From Bradyrhizobium symbiodeficiens (GTDB lineage: Bacteria > Pseudomonadota > Alphaproteobacteria > Rhizobiales > Xanthobacteraceae), in the NCBI RefSeq assembly GCF_002266465.3, contig NZ_CP029427.2, positions 3,846,501 through 3,910,500 on the forward strand: 64,000 nucleotides of DNA, in the 5' to 3' direction. Shown one piece after another: positions 37,910 to 45,702 of this stretch. Numbering within the stretch: the stretch's first letter is position 1; every line of letters begins with the position of its first letter. The translations under genes were made by a program, and so were the position numbers. The notes under the pieces were generated by a model. The model did not search any database, had not been told where the DNA came from, and saw only the letters and a list, made by a program, of their open reading frames with translations.

Positions 37910-38171
37910 TGGCTGGTTTCCCACTCGCTTGGACCAGCCTCCTAAGAACACCTGTTTTGCCCGACGCAATGGATAAACTTCGCGTGATCCGAATTCTGAC
38001 CCGCCTTCGACGTGCTCCGCCGTGGGTGGCGACGGCTCTGAGGCGCTGCCCGGAGCCAAAATAAAAACGCCCCCCCGATTGTTGGTTGTTCCCTACGAGC
38101 GAAACGACGGCGCGGGAACCAAACGTCCAGACGAGACTCGAGTCCCTGTGTGTTGCGTCGTGGAGTAATCA

Positions 38172-39092
38172 GTGGCGTCCCAGCGTAAGAAGGCCGCCCC
38201 GATTGGGGAGAAGACGCCTTATCCGGGCTTCGTCGAGCCGCTTCTGGCCGAGATGGTCGAGCGGGTCCCGCGCGGGGACCGCTGGCTCCACGAGATCAAG
38301 TACGACGGCTACCGCGCCCAGCTCCACATCGTCGGCGAGGAGATCAAGGTCTTCACGAGGCGCGGCCACGACTGGACCAAGCGCTTCCGCAAGGTCGCCA
38401 GCGACGCCGACCCGATCGGTGTCGGCTCGGTCATCATCGACGGCGAGATCGTCGTGCCCGGCGAGGATGGCAAGACCGACTTCTCGGTGCTCCAGAACAG
38501 CCTTAGGGGGGCTGCCGAGAACATCGTCATGGTGGCCTTCGATATGCTGTACCTCAACGGGCGAGACCTCCGGAGGGTGCCTCTCGTCGACCGCAAGGCC
38601 CTCCTGAAGCCGGTAATCGCGGACACTGCGATCGAGTTCAGCGAGCACTTCGAGATCGACGGTGCCGAGCTATACCGCCGCGCCTGCGAGGCCGGGCTGG
38701 AGGGCATTGTCTCCAAGGTCGCCAGCTCGCCATACGCGGGTGGGCGCGGCGACTACTGGGTCAAGACCACCTGCGCCCACCGCGAGACGCTGGCCATCGC
38801 CGGCTTCGCCCTGGACGGCAGCAAATGGGACGGCATCTTTGTCGGTCGGCACAAGGGCGACGAGTTCATCTACGCGGGCAAGGTTGACCACGGCTTCGAC
38901 AAGACCTCCGAGACCGAGTTGCGGAAGCGGCTGAAGCCGCTGATCAGAAAGACGCAGCCCTACACGAAGCGGGTGTCGCACAAGGGCTTCTGGGTCGAGC
39001 CGAAGCTGCTGGCGGAGGTCGAGTATCGGGGCAAGTCGGCCGAGGGCAAGGTCCGGCACCCGTTCTTCAAGGGCCTGCGGGAGGACCTGTGA
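38172..39092 (+). CDS. ATP-dependent DNA ligase (LigD ligase-domain type)
   Basis: A 306-residue stand-alone ligase with the nucleotidyltransferase domain (motif I HEIKYDGYRAQ with the adenylated lysine; IIDGEIV; MVAFDMLYLNGRDLR; LEGIVSKVASSPYAGG; YWVKTTC) and the OB domain ending FKGLREDL. Polymerase and phosphoesterase domains of full LigD are absent. Bacteria use this type in end joining. Here it could close element ends or repair breaks. Motif V usually has two lysines, and the second is threonine. GC is high, like the host. The 47-residue ORF is coupled to its stop. Confidence 0.85.
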   Translation: MASQRKKAAPIGEKTPYPGFVEPLLAEMVERVPRGDRWLHEIKYDGYRAQLHIVGEEIKVFTRRGHDWTKRFRKVASDADPIGVGSVIIDGEIVVPGEDGKTDFSVLQNSLRGAAENIVMVAFDMLYLNGRDLRRVPLVDRKALLKPVIADTAIEFSEHFEIDGAELYRRACEAGLEGIVSKVASSPYAGGRGDYWVKTTCAHRETLAIAGFALDGSKWDGIFVGRHKGDEFIYAGKVDHGFDKTSETELRKRLKPLIRKTQPYTKRVSHKGFWVEPKLLAEVEYRGKSAEGKVRHPFFKGLREDL

Positions 39093-39235
39093 TGGCGCGT
39101 CTCAACCCCGCCGAGCAGATCGAGCAGAGCTATGATGAGGCCATGGTCGCGCTGGCCGACTACCTGACGCGGGAGCGTGACCATCCGAGGCCGAGGGCGG
39201 AGGATGAAGTTGGGATAGACCGACGTTTCGTGTGA
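39092..39235 (+). CDS. 47-residue protein coupled to the ligase gene
   Basis: The ATG overlaps the ligase stop as TGATG, with GGGAGGA in the ligase end as ribosome site. It encodes MARLNPAEQIEQSYDEAMV and a short helical acidic/basic peptide ending DRRFV. Coupling and codon use support expression; function unknown. Confidence 0.5.
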   Translation: MARLNPAEQIEQSYDEAMVALADYLTRERDHPRPRAEDEVGIDRRFV

Positions 39236-39310
39236 CAGCATCGCGGCCTTGCCGCCGTAACGTGCACGACGTCCGCAAGGGTTCGCTCATCAACGTCTCG
39301 CTCGCAAAAA

Positions 39311-39334
39311 AAACCCGGCGCCTGCGCCGGGTTT
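39311..39334 (-). terminator. Rho-independent terminator of the toxin-antitoxin operon
   Basis: Perfect 11-bp arms AAACCCGGCGC / GCGCCGGGTTT around CT. On the minus strand it is followed by eight T, and it lies 5 bases beyond the antitoxin stop at 39340. Confidence 0.88.
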
Positions 39335-39339
39335 AGCTA

Positions 39340-39879
39340 TCAATGCGCGTACGCGCAAATTTCGTTTTGATGCCAAAGGTGCACAATCTCGGGGTATGAC
39401 GTGCATCGCTGATAGGTGATATGGCTGGTCTTGTTCTTGGTAGACCTCTGCTCCACCTGCTTGGCAATTTCCTTCATAATTTCAGCCCGCGCATCGGAGG
39501 GAGTGATGCAGAGGGCAAACAAAATCCGCATCAATTTTTCAGAAACGGACGGGATTTTCCTTCCCTTTTCGTAGTTCGCAATTGTTTGAACGTCAGTATC
39601 AAACCGCTCTGCAAGTTCCTTCTGAGTCAGCTTCATTTGTTTCCGTAGGAAGCGGAACTCAGCCCCCGTCAGCTTTCTCCGCTGAGTTACAATATGGAGG
39701 CCAATAGCTTTGTGTAGATCATCCGGCGCATCAATGGTGACAATCCTTCCATAGTCCGGATCGTCCTCTACAGAGAAGCCATTGGCTAGATAAACGTAAT
39801 CAAGGCCGGATGCCGTGTAATGAAGAGGCGCTCCGTCATACGGCTGGCCCATTACATGGAACTCTGCTCGTTCGCTCAT
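39340..39879 (-). CDS. HTH (XRE/MqsA-like) antitoxin
   Basis: A 179-residue protein starting MSERAEFHVMG. The N-terminal part (LHYTASGLDYVYLANGFSV) resembles the YgiT/MqsA-associated antitoxin segment. The XRE helix-turn-helix is clear at about residues 70-120: GAEFRFLRKQMKLTQKELAE followed by VQTIANYEKGRKIPS. The tail (ITYQRCTSYPEIVHLWHQNE) is unusual. The ATG overlaps the toxin stop as ATGA. With the toxin gene first, the order is that of higBA and mqsRA. It probably binds the palindrome at 40342-40360 to repress its own operon. Confidence 0.78.
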   Translation of the reverse strand: MSERAEFHVMGQPYDGAPLHYTASGLDYVYLANGFSVEDDPDYGRIVTIDAPDDLHKAIGLHIVTQRRKLTGAEFRFLRKQMKLTQKELAERFDTDVQTIANYEKGRKIPSVSEKLMRILFALCITPSDARAEIMKEIAKQVEQRSTKNKTSHITYQRCTSYPEIVHLWHQNEICAYAH

Positions 39880-40322
39880 CTGTCTTCCCATTCAACGGTC
39901 TTGATTAGGAGCCGTTTGTCCTTAACCACGATGGTCACCACACCCATTTTTCTGGAAGTGCCTTCCGGCGTATCCACGATTTTTACTTTCCACTCTCCCT
40001 CATTTGCTCCTGCCTCAATTTCGTCGGCCAAGTACCCCTTCTCCAACGTCTGGTAAACGTCAAAGACGTCGAAACCGCGCTGGGCGAGGCGCTCTTCTGA
40101 ATGGTCCAAGAAACCCACCCGGCGCTGTTTTGCGAGCGCCCGGATAAGTTCCAGCAGAGCATTTGGCGGTGGTGCCTTCGATGGCCACTTCGCCAGTTTC
40201 AGCATCATCGCGTTCACGACGGAGCGCGAAATCTCTGGCGTGGCTCCCGCCGCCTTCGGCGGCGCTTCCGCCAGGGCCGTCTTTACCGGGTTCTCCGGAT
40301 CGTCACCTGACTCGGCAGCCAT
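39876..40322 (-). CDS. DUF4258-domain toxin
   Basis: A 148-residue protein. The N-terminal half is Ala/Pro-rich with a helical segment. The C-terminal half fits DUF4258, a RelE-superfamily-like fold: FLDHSEERLAQRGFDVFDVY, LEKGYLADEIEAG, WKVKIVDTPEG and MGVVTIVVKDKRLLIKTVEW. The histidine-serine-glutamate-arginine motif opening is typical of the group. DUF4258 proteins often precede XRE antitoxins and are presumed mRNA-targeting toxins. The promoter and operator lie 20-58 bases upstream. Confidence 0.75.
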   Translation of the reverse strand: MAAESGDDPENPVKTALAEAPPKAAGATPEISRSVVNAMMLKLAKWPSKAPPPNALLELIRALAKQRRVGFLDHSEERLAQRGFDVFDVYQTLEKGYLADEIEAGANEGEWKVKIVDTPEGTSRKMGVVTIVVKDKRLLIKTVEWEDR

Positions 40323-40341
40323 TCCAGCCTTCCATACGTTG

Positions 40342-40380
40342 ACCTATAACGGTTATAGGTTCAGAAGGTGCTAAAATCAA
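40342..40380 (-). promoter_or_regulatory. toxin-antitoxin promoter with overlapping operator
   Basis: On the minus strand TTGATT (40375-40380) and TATAAC (40352-40357) are spaced by exactly 17 bases, a strong sigma70-type promoter. A 19-bp palindrome with 9-bp arms (ACCTATAAC / GTTATAGGT, 40342-40360, centre 40351) covers the -10. Binding of the antitoxin there would block initiation, as in known autoregulated type II modules. Confidence 0.75.
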
Positions 40381-40458
40381 TGGTAAACATGCCGTGAAGG
40401 AACAAATTCCGCCCAATTTTTCGCCATTGGCCAATTCGGCGCCGACTGCAAGCAGAAC

Positions 40459-40782
40459 TCAGAAGCTGAAACACAGCACGCGAACAATGCCTGCATGCCG
40501 CACCGCGATCGGCACCGTTGAGCCCTCGATGAGTACGGCCTCGATGATCGCGCCGGGCAAAATGCGCTCGCCTTCCCCTGTCTCGCTGACCTCGTGGCCG
40601 GCCTCCCGAAGCTCTTCCGGGAGCGTCGCGCCGGGCAAACATTCAAAGTGCACCTCAGGGGCGCCCGGAATAGATGTCACCCACCCACCCTTAGCGGTGA
40701 CCAGCGCGTTGATCTCGTCGAACCCTTCCTTGCGATCCCTGATGCGCTTGAATTGCCTCCCCGGAATGAACTTTTCGACCAT
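40459..40782 (-). CDS. hypothetical protein, last gene of the small-gene operon
   Basis: A 107-residue protein starting MVEKFIPGRQFKRIRD; predicted mostly beta, with FDEINALVTAKGGWVTSIPG and LPGAIIEAVLIEGSTVPIAV. No known domain is recognised. The start touches the stop of the upstream gene. It is the most downstream of the chained minus-strand genes from 42652. Confidence 0.6.
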   Translation of the reverse strand: MVEKFIPGRQFKRIRDRKEGFDEINALVTAKGGWVTSIPGAPEVHFECLPGATLPEELREAGHEVSETGEGERILPGAIIEAVLIEGSTVPIAVRHAGIVRVLCFSF

Positions 40783-40961
40783 CACTCGACCCCGTTGATG
40801 TAGTCGACCGCACCATCCACGTATGCCTGCAGGAGCCGCCTGACTGCTTCCGGGTCGCGCCGTCGCCCGGCATGCTGCCAAGTCCGCAGCTTGATCATCA
40901 CCGCGCCATGTAGGTTTTCGAGGTCATCGAGCTGGTGATCGGCCTGTGTCGGGACGGGCAT
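40782..40961 (-). CDS. small hypothetical protein
   Basis: A 59-residue protein starting MPVPTQADHQLDDLENLHGA, mainly helical, ending AVDYINGVE. Start and stop codons interlock with both neighbours, supporting translation as part of one operon. Function unknown. Confidence 0.55.
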   Translation of the reverse strand: MPVPTQADHQLDDLENLHGAVMIKLRTWQHAGRRRDPEAVRRLLQAYVDGAVDYINGVE

Positions 40962-41152
40962 CAATGCACCGGCAGACGCACAGACTCGGCCGCGCATTCC
41001 CCGAAGTCGGCCCGGATGGTGTTGATCAGGTCGGCGCGCGTCATCGGGGACGGCTTCTCTCTACCGGCCGTCCTGTACGGGTTCTCGCCGAGGCTATCGC
41101 AAAGCAACAGCCAAACCTCGTCATTGACGGCTGGGATGTCGGACCAGCGCAT
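40961..41152 (-). CDS. small hypothetical protein
   Basis: A 63-residue protein, MRWSDIPAVNDEVWLLLCDS at the start and a second helix RADLINTIRADFGECAAE. Its ATG overlaps the stop of the 283-residue gene as ATGA. Function unknown. Confidence 0.55.
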   Translation of the reverse strand: MRWSDIPAVNDEVWLLLCDSLGENPYRTAGREKPSPMTRADLINTIRADFGECAAESVRLPVH

Positions 41153-42003
41153 CAGCCGCGCTCCCTCTCGGGATAACGGCCTTCGGCGCGCTCTCTCGCC
41201 AGTTTTGCCTTCATAGTCGCGTACAGCCTCTCTCTTTCGGCATCCGACAAGTTCGGATCGCTGAAGCTGTGCCTCGCGATGAAGCGCTCTTCGGCGTTCA
41301 AGGTAATCTGAGACCCGCCGCCCATGCGCCGCCCGGACGCCATTGGAACCTCGCGCGAGACCGGCGCAGTCATGGGAATGCTCCGGGCACGCGTTGCCTG
41401 AGGTAACGGCGGGAGCTGTTGCACCACCTCCATCGGCATGGCTTGCTCGGCATCGTACGCCTTCCGGTATGCGTCGGCCTCGTCGGCGAGCTGTTCCGCC
41501 CCTCGCTCTACACTCGGCAGAGGTGTTTGCGATGACTGCATGCTGTCGACAGCGGCGCGCGCTGCGTCCGCAAGGCGCTGCCTGCGCAACTGCATCTCGC
41601 CGCCGACGCTTTTGAGCAGGAAGCCGTTCATGGCCTCGGTGTCGTCGGGAATGCCGGCCTGCAGGGCCTCGGCATAGGCCGCGCGCATCAGCTCCGAGTG
41701 CTCAGGCTGCAATAGCTCGGTGTTGCGCTTCAGGAACTCTCGCTTGTGCACGCTCAAGCCGGGCATGGCGTCGACATAGGCCTCGACGGTCATTGGCTGG
41801 GGCTCGCGCTGCAACTCCTCGGCGCGGCGCTGGCCCTCGATGGCCTGACGCAGGGCATCGTCGGCAGGAAGTGACAGCGGCGATACATCCGCGCCCGTCA
41901 TCACTTCCTGCCGCTCGACCTCCGGCACCGGAGGATCAGCGGAGATCGGCACAGCGCCACCGTCGCGATATTTCGGCGGGGCGTATCGACGACGAGTTGC
42001 CAA
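41152..42003 (-). CDS. phage-type hypothetical protein with C-terminal NLSxxERERxYA module
   Basis: A 283-residue Ala/Arg/Glu-rich, mostly helical protein. It opens RRYAPPKYRDGGAVPIS, with a middle stretch MTVEAYVDAMPGLSVHKREF, LMRAAYAEALQAGIPDDTEA. Such proteins occur in alphaproteobacterial prophages near structural genes, but no firm role is known. The last 50 residues (TLNAEERFIARHSFSDPNLS, then ERERLYATMKAKLARERAEG) match the C-terminus of the 125-residue protein at 42660-43037, so the two share a module. Confidence 0.65.
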   Translation of the reverse strand: MATRRRYAPPKYRDGGAVPISADPPVPEVERQEVMTGADVSPLSLPADDALRQAIEGQRRAEELQREPQPMTVEAYVDAMPGLSVHKREFLKRNTELLQPEHSELMRAAYAEALQAGIPDDTEAMNGFLLKSVGGEMQLRRQRLADAARAAVDSMQSSQTPLPSVERGAEQLADEADAYRKAYDAEQAMPMEVVQQLPPLPQATRARSIPMTAPVSREVPMASGRRMGGGSQITLNAEERFIARHSFSDPNLSDAERERLYATMKAKLARERAEGRYPERERG

Positions 42004-42017
42004 AGTTATCTCCGATG

Positions 42018-42320
42018 TTAGGCGTTCCGGCGCACGCCGCGCATGAAAGACGAGCCGCCGTCCGTATTGGTGTCCGATTTCGCCTTCACCCGAGCGTCGA
42101 TCTCCAGGGCACGGCGCGGCTTTGCTGCCGTGTCGTGCAAGACGACATCGCCTGTGTCCGGCAGCCTCATTTCGCCCTTGCTCGCGCGGGAGGCAGTCTT
42201 GGAGTTCTCGGCGGCACGCTGACTCCAGCGATCGAGGTTCGCCTTATCACGGGACTCGCCGTCCCAATTTTCCCGACGTCGCGGGTTCGCGTACTCTTTG
42301 CATCGTTCAACGCGGCTCAC
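42018..42320 (-). CDS. hypothetical basic protein
   Basis: A 100-residue hydrophilic protein with a GTG start interlocked with the preceding TAG. It is rich in Arg/Lys/Asp (YANPRRRENWDGESRDKANL). No known domain. It is probably disordered in part. Confidence 0.5.
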   Translation of the reverse strand: MSRVERCKEYANPRRRENWDGESRDKANLDRWSQRAAENSKTASRASKGEMRLPDTGDVVLHDTAAKPRRALEIDARVKAKSDTNTDGGSSFMRGVRRNA

Positions 42321-42652
42321 TAGAACCTCCTCGAAATGCCGGTAATCGGCGGGACATCGCCGTCAACGGCTCGGTTGTAGTCGAAACGCTGTTCATGCGG
42401 CCGGTCGCCGCGTGCGCGGTCATTCGTGTACTCAACATCCTTGGAGGCCATAAGCTCAGACATTGCGTCGAGAATGGCAGGCCCGTGATATGTGGCCTCC
42501 CAATGACGACCCGATGGATGCTGCAATCGCATCTCCCAATTGAACGCGCTTGGCGATGCTTTTGTCGCTGTCACGACGCGGCGGCGTCCATCGGGATCGG
42601 TGCCGATGATTTCGAACCTCTGCGGGGATGAGGACCGGAAGCTAAGGGCCAT
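42320..42652 (-). CDS. hypothetical protein
   Basis: A 110-residue protein starting MALSFRSSSPQRFEIIGTDP. A beta-rich region (RRVVTATKASPSAFNWEMRL) leads to a helix (HGPAILDAMSELMASKDVEY). The ATG at 42652 follows the stop of the upstream gene by 7 bases, with TGAGG in that stop acting as ribosome site. No function is recognised. Confidence 0.58.
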   Translation of the reverse strand: MALSFRSSSPQRFEIIGTDPDGRRRVVTATKASPSAFNWEMRLQHPSGRHWEATYHGPAILDAMSELMASKDVEYTNDRARGDRPHEQRFDYNRAVDGDVPPITGISRRF

Positions 42653-42659
42653 TGGTGCC

Positions 42660-43037
42660 TCACCGGAATTGATCGCGATAGGTGCCGTTCGCCCGCATCG
42701 TCTGATAGCGATGCTTTTGCTCGGCATAGGTGCGCTCGCGCTCGTCATTGGAGAGGTTGCGGTCACCGCTGGACATGCCGCGCGCGATGGCGACCTCGTC
42801 GGGCGTGAGCCCATACTTCGATGCGTCGGCGCGGGGCTGCTGCGCTGCGCTGGCCTCGCGGGCCATAATGTCCAACTCCCGCGCGCTCGCTCTCAGGCCC
42901 GCCCATTGCTGCGCTGCAGCCGCCATGCCTTCGATATCGTTGCACATTGCCGCCTGCTGATAGGCGACGTTGGCCTCTTGCATGGCGACCTCAAAGCCTT
43001 GGACACTTCGCTGGTGGACTTCCCTAAGACTGGGCAT
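42660..43037 (-). CDS. helical phage-type protein with C-terminal NLSxxERERxYA module
   Basis: A 125-residue protein. The N-terminal two thirds are a coiled coil (QEANVAYQQAAMCNDIEGMA). The C-terminus reads YGLTPDEVAIARGMSSGDRN followed by LSNDERERTYAEQKHRYQ, similar to the end of the 283-residue protein. The pattern ExxIAR ... NLS(D/N)xERERxYA is conserved between them. Role unknown; a shared partner is possible. Confidence 0.62.
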   Translation of the reverse strand: MPSLREVHQRSVQGFEVAMQEANVAYQQAAMCNDIEGMAAAAQQWAGLRASARELDIMAREASAAQQPRADASKYGLTPDEVAIARGMSSGDRNLSNDERERTYAEQKHRYQTMRANGTYRDQFR

Positions 43038-43058
43038 TACGCAAACTCCTTGGTTGAT

Positions 43059-43247
43059 CTAGGCTGCATGATCCTGCGCCTTCACCCTCGGCGGCAGCGC
43101 GCCGAGCTGATGAAGATATAGACCAATAGCCTCCCTCATGATGCCGCTCGTCGTCTGACAACGGACGTCCGCAATCGCCTCGATTGCCTCTGCGAATTGC
43201 GGCGTCACCCAAGTATCAATTCGGGTCGTGAAGCGGGGCTTGCTCAT
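43059..43247 (-). CDS. small RHH-like DNA-binding protein
   Basis: A 62-residue protein starting MSKPRFTTRIDTWVTPQF. One strand then two helices (AEAIEAIADVRCQTTSGIMREAIGLYL) give the ribbon-helix-helix layout of Arc/CopG-type regulators. The assignment is by pattern only. It lies at the head of the minus-strand gene run. Confidence 0.55.
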   Translation of the reverse strand: MSKPRFTTRIDTWVTPQFAEAIEAIADVRCQTTSGIMREAIGLYLHQLGALPPRVKAQDHAA

Positions 43248-43300
43248 GATCTCTGCTATCGTCCACGTTGCTCTGACATTCGGGTGACAAACGAAAACGT

Positions 43301-43495
43301 TTACCGTCGATCGTCGTGCGGACGTCCCCCGGCAATTTCCCTGTATCGGGCATGGCAATCGGCCAACTCCCGGTTCGCGTCATTCAAGGCCTTGGTGCCG
43401 CCGCCCTTGCGGTACGCAAGCTGGGCGCGCTCGACCTTCTCCCGCGCGTTATGGATGTCCTGCACGGCGTCATCGATCTGGGTCCAGAGGAACAT
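43301..43495 (-). CDS. small coiled-coil protein
   Basis: A 64-residue, highly charged helical protein (MFLWTQIDDAVQDIHNAREK, then VERAQLAYRKGGGTKALNDA). GGAG lies near the ATG. No function is recognised; it could act as a scaffold or partner peptide. Confidence 0.48.
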   Translation of the reverse strand: MFLWTQIDDAVQDIHNAREKVERAQLAYRKGGGTKALNDANRELADCHARYREIAGGRPHDDRR

Positions 43496-43606
43496 GATCA
43501 GGCTCCGATTGCTCTGTCTGACAATTGCCGATACTATCGGAAAACAGAAATTCGGGCAAACCGTAAGGCCAATTGACGGTTTTTGGCCTCAAGAGGTTGA
43601 TCGAAA

Positions 43607-43927
43607 ATGGGAATGCCGATCACGACGACATTGACAAGCAGCAGCATAGGCCGCGCCATCAATCTCGATTGGATGTCGAGTAAGTTCACGTCGTGGACAG
43701 TGACCGGCTCCAGCTCCGGTACGTTTACCTACACCGTTGAAGGCGCGCTCGATGATCTCCAGCCAACGGCAACGGCGAGCGTGGCTTGGTTCGCCCTTTC
43801 GTCGGCGACCACCGCGAACAGCTCGCTCAACATCGTCACCGGCCCGCTCGCCGCCATCCGCCTCAACCTCTCCGCCGCGTCGAGTGCAATCGTGACCCTG
43901 CGGGTCTTGCAGGGGATCGGGCAGTGA
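43607..43927 (+). CDS. Ser/Thr-rich beta protein, phage-type
   Basis: A 106-residue protein rich in Ser, Thr and Ala with alternating beta pattern (LTSSSIGRAINLDWMSSKF, FTYTVEGALDDLQ, SAIVTLRVLQGIGQ). Similar short proteins occur in prophages of alphaproteobacteria, perhaps as virion decoration or fibre-associated proteins; this is inference. It is on the plus strand inside a minus-strand cluster and overlaps the next ORF by 4 bases (GTGA). Confidence 0.6.
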   Translation: MGMPITTTLTSSSIGRAINLDWMSSKFTSWTVTGSSSGTFTYTVEGALDDLQPTATASVAWFALSSATTANSSLNIVTGPLAAIRLNLSAASSAIVTLRVLQGIGQ

Positions 43928-44064
43928 GCGCCAGCGACCCGATCATCACCGAGGCGCGCGCAGCATGGACGCGCATCAAGGGCCGCGACAAGGCGTCCTT
44001 CGAGGACTGGTTTCAGATAACGCGGGACAAGCAGCGAGACGGCCCGGGTTGTCGACGACTCTAA
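43924..44064 (+). CDS. 46-residue protein coupled to the preceding gene
   Basis: GTG start overlapping the previous stop. MSASDPIITEARAAWTRIKG then DKASFEDWFQITRDKQRDG. The W..I...FEDW pattern resembles short phage proteins that normally continue for another 20-30 residues, so the end may be truncated. Confidence 0.5.
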   Translation: MSASDPIITEARAAWTRIKGRDKASFEDWFQITRDKQRDGPGCRRL

Positions 44065-44080
44065 TCGGAATGTCAGGCTC

Positions 44081-44311
44081 TCAATTGTCATTGGCCACGG
44101 CGCCGATCTTGCGACGCATGATCTCATTCTCCAACTCATCGGCTTCTTGCATGAGCTGGTCGCCCCGTCGTCGGGCTTCTGCTGCCGCACCCTGAAACGC
44201 GGAGCGCAGCTCACCCTCCGAAGCGGTCGGGAACATCCGGATGAGACGGGATTCCATCTGCGCGCCGGTCAGCCCTTCCATATCCAAGATCGCCTGAACC
44301 ATGGCATTCAT
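44081..44311 (-). CDS. small helical protein
   Basis: A 76-residue acidic helical protein: MNAMVQAILDMEGLTGAQME, then a coiled coil RRRGDQLMQEADELENEIMR. Its ATG overlaps the stop of the upstream gene as ATGA. Function unknown. Confidence 0.55.
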   Translation of the reverse strand: MNAMVQAILDMEGLTGAQMESRLIRMFPTASEGELRSAFQGAAAEARRRGDQLMQEADELENEIMRRKIGAVANDN

Positions 44312-44553
44312 TGCACTTCCTCCGCGACCACTTCCTCGAACGGCTGCACGACGCCAAGTTCACGGCCGAAGGCCACGGGCTCGACATGGCTGTGCAGGAT
44401 CAGGTTTGCTTCGAGATCGACGACGTAGAAATCGCCGAGATCGTTCCACCACCGGCTATTGCCCCGAAACATGCGCAGCCGCTGATGTTTCGGTCTAAGC
44501 CTGCGGTTGATGCGCTGGATCAACGCGCGCGGCGTGATCGGGGCTTTCTCCAT
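44308..44553 (-). CDS. small hypothetical protein
   Basis: An 81-residue protein starting MEKAPITPRALIQRINRRLR, with WWNDLGDFYVVDLEANLILH as a beta-rich core. A strong GAGGAGAG site precedes the ATG at 44553. The frame extends further upstream, but the ribosome site decides this start. Function unknown. Confidence 0.58.
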   Translation of the reverse strand: MEKAPITPRALIQRINRRLRPKHQRLRMFRGNSRWWNDLGDFYVVDLEANLILHSHVEPVAFGRELGVVQPFEEVVAEEVQ

Positions 44554-45065
44554 CTGCTCTCCTCCTCGCTTGTGAGGAGGAGAGCTTGCGAGCGGACGAC
44601 TACGCGAGCAAGGTGCCCGGTGTCCGAGCGCGGTTCGTATCTCAGTTGCGAACCAGAAACCGAGACGATGAGATGATGAGATGATGAGCGGTGACCTGCA
44701 GGGAAGCGCGCCTGCGCGTTCGATGAGGGCGGGCCTAATCCGGGCAAGGCCATGGGCGCGCCAAGTCACCACTGAGGCTGTGGCGCGATCTGGGGCGCAT
44801 CGGCGGAGGCGATGTCTGTGGCCGCATGATGCGAGAACCACGCTCTGGAATTCTTCTAAAAAAATTTTGCGCAAAAATAGGAGCGCAGAGGCGGAGGAGC
44901 GGGGGACCTTATTTTCTCAATCGTCGACTGATTAGCGCCCCCCTAGGGGGGGAGTACGGCTCCTCTCCCGGGGGGTGGGCTAAGGCGCTCCCGCCGCGAT
45001 CATCAACGCGGAACAGCAGCTCCGGCGCAGCGTCAGAATTGCCCCCATGCCTTCCTCGGCGAAGA
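44554..45065. other. gene-free stretch with repeats and nested palindromes
   Basis: No convincing gene. It holds an imperfect GATGAGAT tandem near 44667-44690 and a short AT-rich island with the palindrome TTTTGCGCAAAA (44865-44876). At 44938-44951 is the palindrome CCCCCCTAGGGGGG, inside a wider inverted pair TTAGCGCCC ... GGGCTAA (44932-44982). It separates the resolvase gene from the small-gene run and may contain the promoter of 44553. Confidence 0.5.
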
Positions 45066-45689
45066 CTATGAAGCCGCCGCGCTCTCGCGCCTCGCGATCT
45101 TGAGGATTGTTGCTCGGCTGCATCCGGTGAACGACTGGATTGTGTTCCACGATTGCTTGGCGGCGAGCATCGCCGCGATTTTGGCGTTTCGCTCTGTGTC
45201 CTCCGGCCTGCCCTTGTAACGGCCTTCGGCCTTGGCCTTGGCCTGGCCATCGGCCTGCCGACGTCGGCGATCATCGTAGTCCTTGCGAGCAACAGCGGCG
45301 AGCATATCGAGCAGCATGCCGTTGATGGCCTCAAACATCCGCCCGGTGAACTCGTCGGTGTTGTTCGTCGCCATCATCCACGACGTCGGCAAGTCCAGCG
45401 CGACCACGCGCACGCGCCGGGACGCCAATTCGGCCTTGAGCTTTTCCCAGTCGGCAGCTTTGAGGCGGGACAGGCGATCAACCTGCTCGATGAGGAGCAC
45501 GTCGCCGGGCTGGCTATCGTTGAGCAGCCGGAACAGCTCCGGGCGGGCCAGCTTCGCGCCGCTCTCGTTCTCGACATACCAAGCCGCGATCGTGAGGCCG
45601 CGCTCGGCGACAAAGGCCTTGAGCTGATCGCGGGCGCGGTTGGCGTCCTGCTCATCGGTTGAAGCTCGAAGATAACCCCGGACGAACAT
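45066..45689 (-). CDS. small serine recombinase (resolvase/invertase)
   Basis: A 207-residue protein. The catalytic domain has RGYLRASTDEQDANRARDQL with the active serine, GDVLLIEQVDRLSRLKAADW, and a long linking helix (MLLDMLAAVARKDYDDRRRR). The C-terminal helix-turn-helix is KIAAMLAAKQSWNTIQSFTG followed by CSRATILKIARR. It acts in resolution or inversion between paired sites. Repeated GGTTCA half-sites directly upstream of the gene (45703-45809) are candidate binding sites. Confidence 0.88.
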   Translation of the reverse strand: MFVRGYLRASTDEQDANRARDQLKAFVAERGLTIAAWYVENESGAKLARPELFRLLNDSQPGDVLLIEQVDRLSRLKAADWEKLKAELASRRVRVVALDLPTSWMMATNNTDEFTGRMFEAINGMLLDMLAAVARKDYDDRRRRQADGQAKAKAEGRYKGRPEDTERNAKIAAMLAAKQSWNTIQSFTGCSRATILKIARRESAAAS

Positions 45690-45702
45690 TGCGAACCCCC
45701 AT

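Noticed and set aside
40361..40642. Arg-rich minus-strand frame between the toxin promoter and the small-gene operon
   Set aside because: Overlaps the 107-residue gene in another frame and covers the toxin promoter; no ribosome site.
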